From: Siphonodentalium dalli
Taxonomy: Eukaryota; Mollusca; Scaphopoda; Gadilida; Siphonodentaliidae
Direction: 5' to 3'
Length of the DNA stretch: 64,000 bases
Assembly: GCA_032622095.1 (NCBI GenBank)
Contig: CP136065.1
Location: 42,259,503-42,323,502 of the forward strand
Notes under the pieces: model-generated
The model's database searches: none
What the model was told of the DNA's origin: nothing
What the model saw: the letters and a program-made list of their open reading frames with translations, nothing else
Program-made: the position numbers and the translations under genes
Shown here: positions 22,200 through 34,319 of the stretch, piece by piece
Layout of the letters: each line of letters begins with the position of its first letter
Position numbering within the stretch: position 1 is the first letter of the stretch

Positions 22200-23525
22200 C
22201 TCGCGGGATGTCTATAGATGTATAATTATATCTAATTTGATATTAATTGGCGATAAACATTTTCATCCTGCATGGTATGCTGGTGCCCTCTTGTGACCAA
22301 CCATTGACCCATCGCCGCATTTAAACCCATGCAAACCATTAAATATTCCATGAATATATTATGATTATGTAAGTTTGGTGAAAATCGGCGAAACAATTTA
22401 GTTCATGCACTTTTTGTGTTCCCTCCCCTCCCCTCCCCTCCCCTTCACTCCCCTCCCCTCCCCTTCACTATCAAATTTAGTACCCATCTATCTTTGACCC
22501 AAGCGGCACCAATTTGACGCCTTTAAACCACACGATTAGATTCCTCGTATATGACGTGGAGAAGAATACGTATCAATTTTGTGGTAATCGATGGAGATGA
22601 CTATATATAAGTTTGGTTGATATCGGCAATATGAAATGTATTGCCCCTCCACATCGCTGACCCAAACGCCTTTAAACCACACGATTATATTACTCGTATC
22701 CCCGAAGAAGAATATGTATAAATTCGGTGGAAATCAGCACAGATCCCCTTGTGCAACAACCCCACCATGAGTACCCACCTAATACCTTGATACAAGATTT
22801 GTACCTATCGGACCAAAATATGGAGCATAGACTCACTTAATTGCGATCAAAATTCATCTCAAAGTCCCTGTGATTGAGAAAATGCCACATAACCATTTCT
22901 TTAGACCATATTCGCACCTTTAATTTGATGTATTTGCCGCATCGATGCATGGAAGATCAACAAATATATATATGACATATATAATTATGTACACACATTC
23001 GAAACTGGACAAACCCTTGAACAGATTCCCATCAAATATAGATAGCACTGCAGAATTCCACTTGTCACAATGATTCACCATGTGTGCTCCTGTATGTGTG
23101 TGACCTCTGCAGAGTAAATTATGCAGTTCCTGCTATGCTTATATTCATGGTAGTTATCATAGTGCAGTCGCACAGGAAACCTGTGGAAATCAGCATTAAA
23201 ATTATGTTTGTAAATGTTGGTGCCCCTCCCCCAATCTGACTCGAACGGCGCCACTTTTGGCATCTTTAAACCAGCAGTTAGATTCATCATATCACGGAGA
23301 TGATTATAAGTTTGGTGGAAATCAGCGACAATACCATCGATTATGTCCCCCCCCCCCCCCTTCTGCCCCGGATACCACCAGCGTCACTTTAGAAAATTTA
23401 AACCTCAACCAATATCTTACTGATGAAAACGTTACCAATGTTAGACCCCTTGAGGCCATCTAGATGGTCCCCCATTAATTCTTATAGAACACAGCCAGAC
23501 ATGCAGACATTCACAAATATATAGA
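22200..23525 (-). mobile_element. Helitron-like element, reverse orientation, 3' end not found
   Basis: Read on the minus strand it starts at 23525 with TCTATATATTTGTGAATG, matching the 5' end of the element at 6086. It then passes through the same 'ctaatcgtgtggttta'-type subrepeats and C/G-rich runs (22420-22460, 23347-23360). I could not find a CTAG terminus. No coding gene. Confidence 0.6.
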
Positions 23526-23867
23526 GGATATCCAACGAGTTATGTTGGGATATAACATTTTATGAAACGAGTTTGATAAATTGTATTCACAACGAGTCGT
23601 AGACGAGTTGTGAATAAAATTGATCAAAGAGTTTCATAAAATCTTATAGCCCAACATAACGAGTGGAAGAACTTGTATATCACATGAAAAAAACTAGAGC
23701 TTTATGCCTTTTTAACAAAACAAAATCCTTAAATAAAGCTTTAAAATGCATACATTTACAGCGTTGGCTGAGACGCTCCACAACCGTATATGATAGTATT
23801 GCGTGCTCAGGATTGCAACGAAAAATATAGTCCCCCAATTTGCCTCTTTCTTTTTGTGCCCATTTTA
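23526..23867. other. Unclassified sequence before arm B
   Basis: It contains an imperfect inverted pair, 'acgagttatgttgggatat' (about 23538) against 'atagcccaacataacgagt' (about 23645), around an internal 'cacaacgagtcgtagacgag' symmetry. This is probably a small foldback of about 120 bp. No gene seen. Confidence 0.5.
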
Positions 23868-24611
23868 CGTTTACTTAGTCTAATTTAAATTATTTTTTTT
23901 TTTAAACTAACAAATTGCACACTAAATATTGGTTGGAATATCAAAATATCAGAAAAATTTTCAATTTAGTTCTAGTTTGATATTTACAACAACTATTGTG
24001 TCAGGTAGGAGCTGTACATCTGTAGAAAAGTTTGACCAAGGTTGGAGGGTGTGAAACAACCCCAAAGCCCATGTAGCAACGCACCCGTTCCCTCGTTATT
24101 GGAAATAATGGAATTCGGCTGTCGTCATGGAGTTTTTATCCACCCAGCAGTGTATCAAATTATTAATATTATATACTCAAATCATGAGTTATTTATCCAC
24201 CCAACAATATTGCACACTCCACCTCATTTCACTCCCGTGATTGAATGACGATAGTTGAGGGCGAATGCCCCTTAATAACCACCAATCCTTGTCCAGATTG
24301 AATCGTCGGACCCATGACCGTGTTGCTAACTGATCAACTTGTCTGTCCAGTAAAAGAAACGCTTATACTAAAATACATGCATATGATGTTTTCCACACAT
24401 TTTGCAACTAACCAATGAATGATTTAGTATAGTCATTCCGACTATATTTTGTACCATAAAAACATTCCGAGTGGCATCAACTTATATTACGGCTCGACTA
24501 CGATGTCAATCATGATCCAGTGAGACTTGTTAGTGCTGTAAACTGATTACTAGTACTCGTTAGTCTGGTTATAGAAATCGTGCCTATATACATATATGTA
24601 CAGGAACTTCT

Positions 24612-26117
24612 CTAGACATTTTGCTTCCGAGGAATGTATGATGTTATATTAGAGTTTTTACTATTTGAAACCATGAAGCACATTCTGGTAGTGTTGACGC
24701 ACATTCCAATGGGACTGGTTACTGATATTACGGAGCGACTACGTTGTCCGTCACGGCTCAGTTCTATCACTTCATTACTGCCTAAGTTGCAGACGTAGAT
24801 ATCGGCTCCAAGCACACACACATCCATCGGATGAGACCCACCACACGCTATTGTTCTGAGATGTGTCGCGAGATCTGGGGACAAAACTACCACCTTATCT
24901 GCTATGTAATCCGTGACAAACACGGCGTCGACCTCCGGAGATACAGCCACGCCCCATGGTCGATTGAAAGCGTATGTCGACTGAGTAATGACGTCACCAC
25001 TGGTTGTTAGAACGAGAACGCAATGATCGTCGGGACATGCAACGATTAATCTGTCGCCGACGGCTTCGATTCCTGCACACCTTCCGGATACATGAATCGA
25101 CGTTTGGTGACTGAGATCTGATGTTTGATACACCGATATCTGATTATGATCATCCGTTACGTAGATGCGATCATTCATAAGACATACACCCCGTGTTCGG
25201 CATGCGTTCTTGAGGGTGACAGACTTGGTGGTTTCGCCACTTTGGGTTACCATACTGAGCCTGTGCTGATTGTGGGACGCAACAATCAAATCCGACTTCT
25301 GACTCTTGTTGAGAAATGCCATTACTGAACAACTTCCTCCGCACGAAAAGTCCATTTCCTTTACTAATTGTATGATAGGCTTCTCACAAATATGGATATT
25401 ACAGGAATCTTTCAAAATCTTCTGTAGCGAATCCATGACTCCTTTATTGGTGACGACTTCGTAATCTATCGGCGATAGGTCTTCATAATCGCTGATAAGG
25501 CGTTCTGACTTGGATATCGCCTGACGGAGCTTGATTGCGCGATCGTTAATGGATCTGGCTCTTTGTGCCGTCGATTCATCAGAGGTGGCATTTTCAGAAA
25601 CAACAGGAGAATCATCTACTCCCGAATATATCACCGCGGCCCCCTCGCTAGAACCTGATTCCAACTCATGCCCTAGTCCTGCTGCCAATACTTGTTCTTG
25701 CTTCAGTTCGGACAGAACATTTACTATCTTATCCACACTCCGTGCTGATAACTTGTGCTTTGACATAGTCTCCCTAACACCATTGATCGTTTTCTGCTCG
25801 CAGTCATCAACAACACGGCGAATCTCAGAAAATAAAGTCTGTATCTCCGTTATCATATCCTTTTCTCGTCCGTCCTGTTTGGTTAACCAATCGGGAACAG
25901 ATTCATTCACCTCTTTTGCTTTTGAGATTAATTTATCAAGACTCAATTCGTATTGTTGGACATCCGCTTTTATTTTTGCTATCGCCTTCGACAACTCTTC
26001 GAGTTTACATTCGGGATAGGCGATTTCATGGCACGAGGCACAGCATGGTATGGAGTGAGTACCACAGAACGAATCAAATGGTCGGGAGTCGAGCTCACAG
26101 AATACAGCGGTAGACAT
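24612..26117 (-). CDS. TRIM-like protein B: B-box, coiled coil, NHL-type propeller (RING-less)
   Basis: Intact 501-residue paralogue of 3494-4999 with no stop or frameshift. The B-box (residues 7-37) and coiled-coil half are nearly unchanged: over residues 1-262 I count eight differences from copy A (positions 76, 86, 102, 128, 164, 170, 179, 180). From residue 263 to the end I count about 50, clustered between roughly 263 and 455 in blade-loop stretches (for example 'NACRTRGVCL' for 'NASQPNGLCL'). The propeller frame is maintained, so the gene is probably functional. The start was chosen as for copy A: Met at 26117 lies just inside an exon whose acceptor is at 26125. A receptor-like or adaptor role in innate immunity is inference. 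Confidence 0.85.
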   Translation of the reverse strand: MSTAVFCELDSRPFDSFCGTHSIPCCASCHEIAYPECKLEELSKAIAKIKADVQQYELSLDKLISKAKEVNESVPDWLTKQDGREKDMITEIQTLFSEIRRVVDDCEQKTINGVRETMSKHKLSARSVDKIVNVLSELKQEQVLAAGLGHELESGSSEGAAVIYSGVDDSPVVSENATSDESTAQRARSINDRAIKLRQAISKSERLISDYEDLSPIDYEVVTNKGVMDSLQKILKDSCNIHICEKPIIQLVKEMDFSCGGSCSVMAFLNKSQKSDLIVASHNQHRLSMVTQSGETTKSVTLKNACRTRGVCLMNDRIYVTDDHNQISVYQTSDLSHQTSIHVSGRCAGIEAVGDRLIVACPDDHCVLVLTTSGDVITQSTYAFNRPWGVAVSPEVDAVFVTDYIADKVVVLSPDLATHLRTIACGGSHPMDVCVLGADIYVCNLGSNEVIELSRDGQRSRSVISVTSPIGMCVNTTRMCFMVSNSKNSNITSYIPRKQNV

Positions 26118-26124
26118 TACTTTT

Positions 26125-26148
26125 CTGAAAAATAAAAGCAAAATTATC
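26125..26148 (-). promoter_or_regulatory. Predicted 3' splice site upstream of TRIM-like gene B
   Basis: Same 'cttttatttttcag' followed by 'aaaagta' as in arm A, on the minus strand. The 5' exon was not located. Confidence 0.7.
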
Positions 26149-26216
26149 AACATGGCTCTCATTGTTGAATCGGGAAGGTTCGCTATAGGAAATACAATAA
26201 TATCGTGACGCCTTAA

Positions 26217-26876
26217 TTAACATTTCTTTACACTAAACAAACACAGACGAATAGATCACTTTGGGAGATGTTGAGTGAAACATTCAACATAAATTGCATA
26301 TGGCCGTTTGTTGAATTTATTATTAGAACATTTTCCGCCAATGAATAGAAATCTTCCTGTACTTTTATAACACGCTTGTTTCTATAATTACAGTTTTTGT
26401 TGTGTCGTATTTACGCATCCATATGCAGCAAGTGTTCCATGTGCACCCCGTTGATGTCGCACGATGTAAATGGCGATCGCCTCAACTATGGAACGGACTA
26501 AAATAAAAGCATCATCACAATTGACACAACAAGCCCTGTGTGTGCCTTTATAAACCGTGAATGTCTGTATTTTTTTAATGCACGGATTATATGACGGGTG
26601 GTGTGTAATAAGACAGGACGACACGAGGGTTAATGTTTTATCGATACGGCACTTGTACCATCGTGTAAGGATAGAACTCGAGACTGTGCCTCTAGTTCCA
26701 TCCGCCCACGCTAGCACACTTATCGCATCAACATACCCATTATCACTCTCGTGTTTTTCTGTGTATTTATTATCTGTTCATCTGTCTTTCGTCTGATTAT
26801 ATTTTATGAACATCCCTCGAGATGAATAATGGGCCATTTCAATGTTTCTCTCTATACCTAATGGGAGAATGGTTAA
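26217..26876. mobile_element. piggyBac-like MITE relic upstream of TRIM-like gene B
   Basis: Counterpart of 5099-5787, bounded by TTAA at 26217-26220 and at 26873-26876, with decayed ends (CATTTCTTTACAC; GAGAATGG). It was present before the duplication. Confidence 0.55.
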
Positions 26877-27159
26877 TCTGAAGTAGATATATAACGAGAC
26901 ATACTAGATATATCTAATATTTTCTAATGTATGGTGTATATATCAAGGGATTCCGCTAGGGGGGGGGGCGGCAGATTGTGTTTTGCGAGGAATTGAAAAC
27001 TTGGAATGGTCTGGTTTCCAAATGACAATTCCAGACTTTGGAAACGCGTAAATTAACATACTATTACTTGGATATCACATTGCAGTCGGTCGTGAAAATT
27101 CGATATTTCTTTCCGGGCACTCATGAGATATTTCGGTATTCAAACAAATACTTTAAAGT

Positions 27160-27161
27160 AT
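27160..27161. other. Empty site for the arm A Helitron-like element
   Basis: Arm B reads 'ctttaaagta' directly joined to 'ttctttataa'. In arm A the same two strings are separated by the 1,855 bp element at 6086-7940. Confidence 0.95.
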
Positions 27162-27897
27162 TCTTTATAAACTCGGTCGATAGCCCTTCAAACTCGACTG
27201 ATATCAGTTGTGGTATCATCTGCAACCAAACCTTAAGATTGGTTCTTCAAAGAACCCACCGAATTCAAAGTTTGTGTGGGATCACGCCAAGATTAAATGT
27301 CCTGGTATGAAATTTAACAGTTTGTCCACGCGTGTGCATGATGGGGTTAAGATGATATGGGGAAGATTAAACCAAGCAGGATTCCTTTGAAATACCAATA
27401 CACACATGCTTAGACCGTTTCGAGTCATAATGTATACTTGAAATTAAAATATGCATGGTCTAGTTTTAATTAGACTGGAATATTATATTCTCTGATCATG
27501 TTATTGCTGGCGGGAGTGGTAACTATATTCCTCACGTCACAAATAGGGGAGAAACGTCACTCTATTAATAGCATTCGATATTTCTTTCAGACATCACAAC
27601 ATCGTCGGGGTCACGTGACATCGTCGGGGTCTATTGAACTCTATTCGGTGAATCAACATCGTGTGGTATCAATTGTAAACGGTATAACTTATTTACGAAC
27701 TGATAGAACATACAGAAACAAAGACACTTTAAACGCGCTTATAACATACATATAGTGTCATGGGACATTGCTTCCACAAGCAATTAGAATTGTTTCATAG
27801 AACATGCATTTAATGAACCAAATGTGGAACACATAGGAACTATTTTATTTCATGTTCTGGTTATATCCAGAAAACCAACGCAGTTTGAGAAACAAGT

Positions 27898-27942
27898 TTG
27901 GTTCCATGTGGGACCAGAATGTGTGTTGTATACTTGATTTGG
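27898..27942. repeat. Single unit of the 45 bp repeat expanded in arm A
   Basis: One 'ggttccatgtgggaccagaa' unit between flanks that match those of the 12-copy array at 8674-9210. Confidence 0.9.
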
Positions 27943-28161
27943 TTCTTTAATTCCGTTCATCGTAAAGAACCAACATGTTTCGTTTTTCATTTTGGTCTTC
28001 ATTTAGTTCTTCGCGAAGAACAACAACATGTTACGTTTTGTTCTTCGTTTTGGTTTCTCTGTGTGCATGTAATCAGTCATTTTCCAATATAACGAGAATT
28101 TCTAAATTGATTTGAATTAATGCGAGTGTTTCATGCCATTTCAAACTGATATTTACTACTA

Positions 28162-29790
28162 GTTAGTGAGCCCAGAATGTTTTATTCGAACGACTGAGTA
28201 CGAAAGGTTTGATGCGCCTGAATTGTCTGGAGGACGGACTGGCGACACAAACCAAATTCTTAAGTTCCGCAATTACAGCATAAAGTGACCAGGAAACCAC
28301 CAAAAATCCATGTCAAAGTGTCAATGACACTGTAGCTCAATTTGGAGGCGTTAATAATTATATACTGAGCAGTCAATAGAATAATAATGAGGGAAAGTCA
28401 AAAGGTTTCAGTAAATGGATTGTATTGTGTACATGAAACTAATTTCATTAAAACATTTCTCCACTAAAAGTGGTCTGCAGGGTATGCCGATGGATTCAAA
28501 TGTGAAATCCAAGATGGCTCCAGGCCCCCATGTTTTTTAAAACAAATTTCGGAAGAATTTGACAGCATCCATCTAAAGGTCACACCAAAGAATCATATGA
28601 AGTTTGTATGAGAGATGAGGGAGTCATGTATAGTGTGATCCAAAGGATTTAGTCATGCAAAGAGTAAAATACATGATGGCTGCCGGCGTCCATGTTTTTA
28701 ATCGAAAATCGTTCAAATGTATAGCTATCATCTAGCGGTGATCCTAAACATGCCTGTAAATTCACAAAACATTTCTCAGATATATATGCGGGCTGCATGG
28801 TATGCCGATGGATTCAAATTTGAAATCCAAGATGGCTGCTGGCGGCCATGTTTTTTAACAATTTCAGAAATAATCGATGGCTCTCATCTAGAGGTCACCC
28901 AAAGATCCGTATGAAGTTTAATGACGATCGGATGAGGGATGTGCCCTGTAGGGTGTGCCAAAGGATTTAGTCATGCAAAGAGTAAAATCCAAGATGGCTG
29001 CTGGCGGCCATGTTTTTAAACAGATTTCGAAAATAATCAATGGTCACCGTGAAGATGAATATGAAGTTTGGTGGTTATTAGATGAGGGATGTGGTCTGTA
29101 GGGTGTGCCAAAGGATTTATTTATGAAAAGAATAAAGTTCAAGATGGCTGCCGGCCACATCGCTAAATTTTGATAGCTCCAATCTAGATGTGATCCTAAA
29201 CATGCCTTTAAATTTTAAAAGCATTTATCTAATAAATGCGGAATAAAATTAGTTGGGTGAAGATAAGTCATGGAGTGCACACTATGCTATCAGTTCTCGG
29301 TCAAATAGCTAATTTCCAAAGTTTTAGGGGAGGGTCAAACTACCCCTTCTTATCTGAAAATGCTGCAGATATCCTCTTATTATGTTTTCTGTGTTAAGGA
29401 TATACATAAGATTCACCACAGTAAAATGTGTAAATTTCAAGGCCATACACGAAAGTTTGAATAAAAGTTATTTGTTTTACGTTTCGTGGGGTTCTGTCAA
29501 GACTCAAAACACCCTTCTTATCTGAACATGCTCCACAAATCCATTTCTTAAGTTGTTCTTATCATCAGAAAAGTACCCAGGTGTGATTACAGCAAATGTA
29601 ATGCTCGAACTCGAAAGTTCGTTTAAAAGTAATTTTTGGGGGGGTTGGTGGACGCCTGGCTGCCCCTTTATGCTGTAATTACGGACATTACGAATTTGGT
29701 TTGTGTCGTCAGCCCGGTCCTCGCGACAATTCAGGCGCATCAAGCCTTTTGAACTCAATTGTTCAAACTAAACTCTCTGCGCTCCCTAAC
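28162..29790. mobile_element. Non-autonomous TIR DNA transposon, arm B copy
   Basis: Same ends as 9430-11034 (GTTAGTGAGCCCAG ... CTGCGCTCCCTAAC) and the same TA flanks. This copy keeps a longer inverted repeat on the right (about 29700-29745 mirrors 28200-28250). The interior has the 'aagatggctgctggcgg' subrepeats. No transposase. Confidence 0.8.
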
Positions 29791-29817
29791 TATATGGGAA
29801 ACGTTTATACCTATAAC

Positions 29818-30754
29818 TAGTCCAAATCTTCTCGTACTAAAACCAACTAAGATATTGGGATGGCGAGATGCTGGTATTTAGTCCGAGATCGCCGCTATAG
29901 GCTTCTTATCACACGAGTTAAGCGTTATTGACCCGCTCAAATAAAACCACAATTATATGAAATAACATATCACAATTGCGACAATAAACGGATTTTTTCC
30001 GCAGAAGACATGATATTTGAAAACAACATCAGTTGTGAATTGAAAGCGGTAATTTAATGTGAAAAGAGACATTTACCGCAGTGTTGGCATATTTTTAAAA
30101 GTATGCGAACTCATTCGACCTCGCGAACTGTGTTCGGCATTTCCGGTGAAAATATTCCGTAGATTTTCGACTAAACCACGCACATGGCGATGAATTCTCC
30201 ATTGCAATTGTAATTATGTGTGTCAATAAATAAATAAATAAATAGATTAAGTAAACATTGAAGATATAAATGTTATACATTAAATAAATTACGGGAATTA
30301 CAACCCTCCCACAGTTTAAAACAGTGCAAACACAACGAGCATTAGAATAAATATGGCGGCTGCCATCTTGTTTGTATCGAAATTCGTCTCCGCCAAAACA
30401 AACTCCGGACAATGCCGAAGTTCTTCGGGTCACTTCGGCTTTCAGTTAAAACGTAAACATACATATACAAAAAGCGATGTTAGTGGCAATCAACCGGAAT
30501 ATTCTATGTGTAATTTAACATGAAAGTTAGATTATTATACACCATTATGGCCATAAGATGTCACTCTTTCCGATGTATATAGCATCATGTATTGATTTGT
30601 GAGGTAAATCGAGTAAAATACACCACAAATTCCCGCCACAAACCCTGGGCGTAACTCGTGTTATAAGAAGCCTATGGCGGCGATCTCGGACTAAATACCA
30701 GCATCTCGCCATCCCAATATCTTAGCTGGTTTTAGTACGAGAAGACTTGGACTA
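29818..30754. mobile_element. Mutator-like non-autonomous element, 937 bp, 9 bp target duplication
   Basis: The ends TAGTCCAAATCTTCTCGTAC and GTACGAGAAGACTTGGACTA begin inverted repeats of about 100 bp. ACCTATAAC flanks both sides (29809-29817, 30755-30763). Arm A has one ACATATAAC (11053-11061) and no insert. A 9 bp duplication with long inverted repeats is typical of Mutator-type elements (family knowledge). A sister copy in inverted internal orientation lies at 47508-48441. No transposase; a short frame around 30095-30433 has only patchy similarity to the sister copy. Confidence 0.9.
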
Positions 30755-30763
30755 ACCTATAAC

Positions 30764-32749
30764 GTGCCTTTATACTATAAAGATTAACAACTTTTTTTTC
30801 ACATTCACCGTTAATAAATACTATAGTAGAGTAGATGATCGTGGTATAAATAACTGTATAGGATTTGGTTTTGATTAATGCAAAATTCCAATATTGGCTT
30901 AATGGCTTAATAATTTGGGTTTCTATACGTTCATTTTAAGAGAATGGACTGTGTAAATAAAGACAGACACTAGTAACAAGAATGACAGAAGTGATCTATG
31001 TTTTATGTATTGAGTACACTGTGCATGCAGCACATGATTATACATTATATTAATCAGAATATGGTTGAGGAACGAATACGTGTTTAAATGCATGTATTCA
31101 AATTCCAAGAAGTCACAAGTTATAACTCACACAATGGTAACAAGTATGCATGCTGACTGATTGTTGTATTGTTAAGGCTTAAAGTTAAAGAAGGATATTA
31201 CTGATAGACTAGTGACCACGAATCTATGGTTGGTAAAACATACCAGTCTGAACTTGAAGGAAATGCTTTGCTTTCAGTTTCATATATGTGTTCAGGAAAT
31301 GAGCATTTCTGGAATTCATTTACTCAATGACTGTGTATCAACTTGTAATTTTGACATTACATAATTTATATTGCTACCTTGCAGGACAACTAAACTGATT
31401 AATATATTGCTATGAGAGGAACTAAATGCAGAAGTATAAGAACGACCATTGGAATTTGAGTCATGAAACGATTGGAAATTATGGTCCTCATTGTGGGGGT
31501 GAGACACCCCACACACCCCACCCTGGCGTTATGTTCCTGTCTCGAGTGTTAGAATTGTGAGCAGATGCGAATGGATCTTTCCGCACATATTCACTAGTGG
31601 GAGGATCGAGCAAACGGTTGCTATGAGACAATGTGTAGGCAGAAATAGTTTAGCTTATCAGCGCTCGCCATTATGCAATAGCTATATGGAACAGGTTACT
31701 TTATGCGCTTCGTGCACATCTTGATATTTTAAACATTTTTTTTAATAATTTTTTTTTTCAGATTGAACCACTTGCTAAATTTATCATTTAAAAAATTTAA
31801 TTAAATTATATATATAAACCCGTCGGGTTACCCCGAGGCATCACACCAAATATGGTAGAAATCGGTTCAAATGTCACGTCGGGGAGCAAAATCGCGACAA
31901 AAAAAACCAGACAGACATAATTTACTCTGTAATATATATCGATACACAAGAGAACAAAGATTTATGAGTCTCCGTCGTGGAAATTCCTTGTTCGTGACCT
32001 TTACTTCCTACAATTTGGGAAGTGAAAACTCAAACCAGCGAACTGATATTACAATATGCTAATGTCCACAGGTGCCCAGAACAAAAAATTAGCCCACCCC
32101 GATAATATTTAATCCTGTTGGATTATTTATTATTGGGGGTGGGTCAATTATAGTTTTGGGGACCTGTGATTGTGTCTGTTCCTGGTGTTCATATCCCAGA
32201 GAACAGGTTGACCCTGTTCAAGAACTTAGAAAAACACCGATTCGAATACGCCCAATGGTAGTTCGGGGTAAAACACAAGAGAACAGAGCCTAGCTGCACG
32301 AAGTTCTAATTTATTTTAGACTCTCGAACAAGCTTCGTCAAACGATCTACTTCTAGTTCTGGTAAGTTTCATAACTGTGTGATTCTAACCACATTGACTT
32401 ACCAACAAGATGAATCCGAAAGCACAGTCCAAAATCTAATCTGAGTCATTCCTAAATATAGCCCCGTCCGATAACGAAACGAAACTCAAAAGCTGGAACG
32501 ATTCGGGGAATTCCCGATGAATTTCCGGGTGAATTTCCGTATTTCCTAATTGTCAATAAACTATGAAGAGCCCAAGTACAAAATAAATACACGTATCGTC
32601 ACATGTCGCAGTGCTATGCACCTACATGAACATTAATTAGTGTTGACAAAGCAAAGGGCAACACATCGCACTAACTATATTTCGTGTACACAATTCTGGG
32701 GAGTGGCATAGATAATAATACTATATACAATGTCCAGCCTATAATGTTA
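30764..32749. other. Non-coding part of arm B
   Basis: Matches arm A from 11062 to 13924, minus the two MITEs found there. Short frames differ between the arms by indels, so none looks coding. Confidence 0.5.
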
Positions 32750-33370
32750 TGTACAGCTTACATGTAAATATCTAAGGCCTTTAAATCATGCGCTGTACTT
32801 CTTCCTCAATAGGTTGAGAAGTACCTGGAAATATGTTGCCTGATACTCACGTTTTGTTTGATAGTTAATCTGTTTCGTCGATTAACTAATTATCCATGAA
32901 AAATATGTTTGAACTTTGAACTTTCCGGATCTGGAGGTGGACCGCTCGTACTTTTTGCCGGTAAACTTAATTGCAAACGTTACCAATGTTCGATAATACA
33001 ATTGGGTTTAGAAAATTCACCGCGGATGACTATAGCGTTCAGCACATCACAAGCCTGTTTTTTGTTCTGTCTATGCCACAAGTCAGCACCTGTCGCATAT
33101 TCAGGGACGTGGCTATAGAGTGTCTCCGTCTTTGTGGGGGTGCGGTTGTGACTATACATTGACCTGAATTGAACACCCACCTTGATTCAGGCCAAGCTCC
33201 GAAGCTCGCATAATTGGAATTTCCCAATTTGATAACTCTCGGAGGCCCTCGATGTGTATTTTCCCAACACAATCGTATTATCGTACATGCATGGGTAACT
33301 TTTGAGATTATGTTTATCGCAAAAAGCACGAGCGGGCAACCTTCAAATCCTGAAAGTTCAAAGTGCAATT
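32750..33370. mobile_element. Large inverted-repeat (foldback) element, arm B
   Basis: Counterpart of 13925-14535. Its centre has about 165 bp (33088-33253) missing in arm A but related to 35560-35660, so arm A probably lost it. The outer right arm is missing beyond 33370, where arm B similarity stops. Confidence 0.7.
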
Positions 33371-33405
33371 TAAATATGCCATCATATCCTCACATCAGAT
33401 TCGTT

Positions 33406-34099
33406 CAATTACAGATCCAATAGTACCGCGATGCAGTGGAGATTGTATGGGAAGCCAAATTGACATTTAATAAATAATTGAGCTTAAGCGCAATAAGGAA
33501 TCCCTTATTGCACTTAAGAGCAATGCCAATAAGGGAAGATCTAATTGCGCTTAAGCGCAATAAGGAAATTACTTATTGCGCTTAAGCGCAATAAGGAATC
33601 TCTTATTGCGCAAGGAATCTCTTATTGCGCTTAAGCGCAATAAGGAATTTCTTATTGCACTTAAGCGCAATAAGGAATTTCCTTATTGCGTTTAAGCACA
33701 ATAAGGAATATTCTTATTGTGCTTAAGCCAAATAAGGAATATTCTTATTGAGCTTAAGCGCAATAAGAGCTAATTGCGCTTAAGCGCAATAAGGAATCCC
33801 TTATTGCGCTTAAGCGCAATAAGGAAATTCTTATTGTGCTTAAGCGCAATAAGAATATTCCTAATTGCGCTCAAGCGCAATAAGAGATTCCTTATTGCGC
33901 TTAAGCTCTATAAGGGATTCCTTATTGCGCTTAAGCGCAATAAGGAATTTCCTTATTGCGTTTAAGCGCAATTAGATCTTCCCTTTTTGCGCTTAAGTGA
34001 AATAAGGGATTCCTTATTGTGCTTAAGCTAAATTATTTATTAAATGTCAATTTGGCTTCCCATACAATTGCAGATCCAATAGTATCGCGATGCAGTGGA
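33406..34099. mobile_element. Foldback element made of CTTAAG-centred palindromes
   Basis: Perfect 38 bp inverted ends at 33442-33479 and 34031-34068 (attgtatgggaagccaaa...) enclose about 18 tandem units centred on CTTAAG. The consensus unit 'ttattgcgcttaagcgcaat' + 'aag' is itself palindromic. Outside the inverted ends lies a direct repeat of about 35 bp (33406-33440 and 34065-34099, two mismatches) containing 'cagatccaatagta'. It has no coding capacity. The overall form is a foldback element with an unusually long flanking duplication; the class is unknown. Confidence 0.85.
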
Positions 34100-34319
34100 A
34101 ATTTAATATTTAGCTATGAATATTAAGCATATAAGTTATTCTTGGTGTAACTTAGTCACTGTGACTAACAGCAGAGTTATAGTCGTAGTGACTCGCTGAA
34201 AGATGTGGGTTAGTTAAAGTGACTCCAAATCATATTGACCGGAATAAGTAATCCACTTGCTGCGCCGTCAAGTCACACTACTAAAGTGATGGAATCATGG
34301 AACTGAATCTCACACCCCA
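34100..34319. other. No feature recognised
   Basis: Short AT-rich spacer. 'gtaacttagtcactgtgac' has local dyad symmetry, but nothing further is supported. Confidence 0.4.

Larger units (their letters stand above)
23868..33370. repeat. Segmental duplication, arm B
   Basis: Direct copy of arm A (225-14535), lacking arm A's insertions and carrying its own Mutator-like insertion at 29818-30754. Similarity ends near 33370, inside the foldback element. Confidence 0.85.

Noticed and set aside
30095-30433. 112-codon frame in the Mutator-like element as a possible transposase
   Set aside because: The sister element at 47508-48441 preserves only a short stretch and breaks the frame; no transposase motif is visible.
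33480-34030. Palindromic repeats resembling a CRISPR array or repeated operators
   Set aside because: There are no unique spacers; the repeats are continuous palindromes inside inverted ends, which fits a foldback element.
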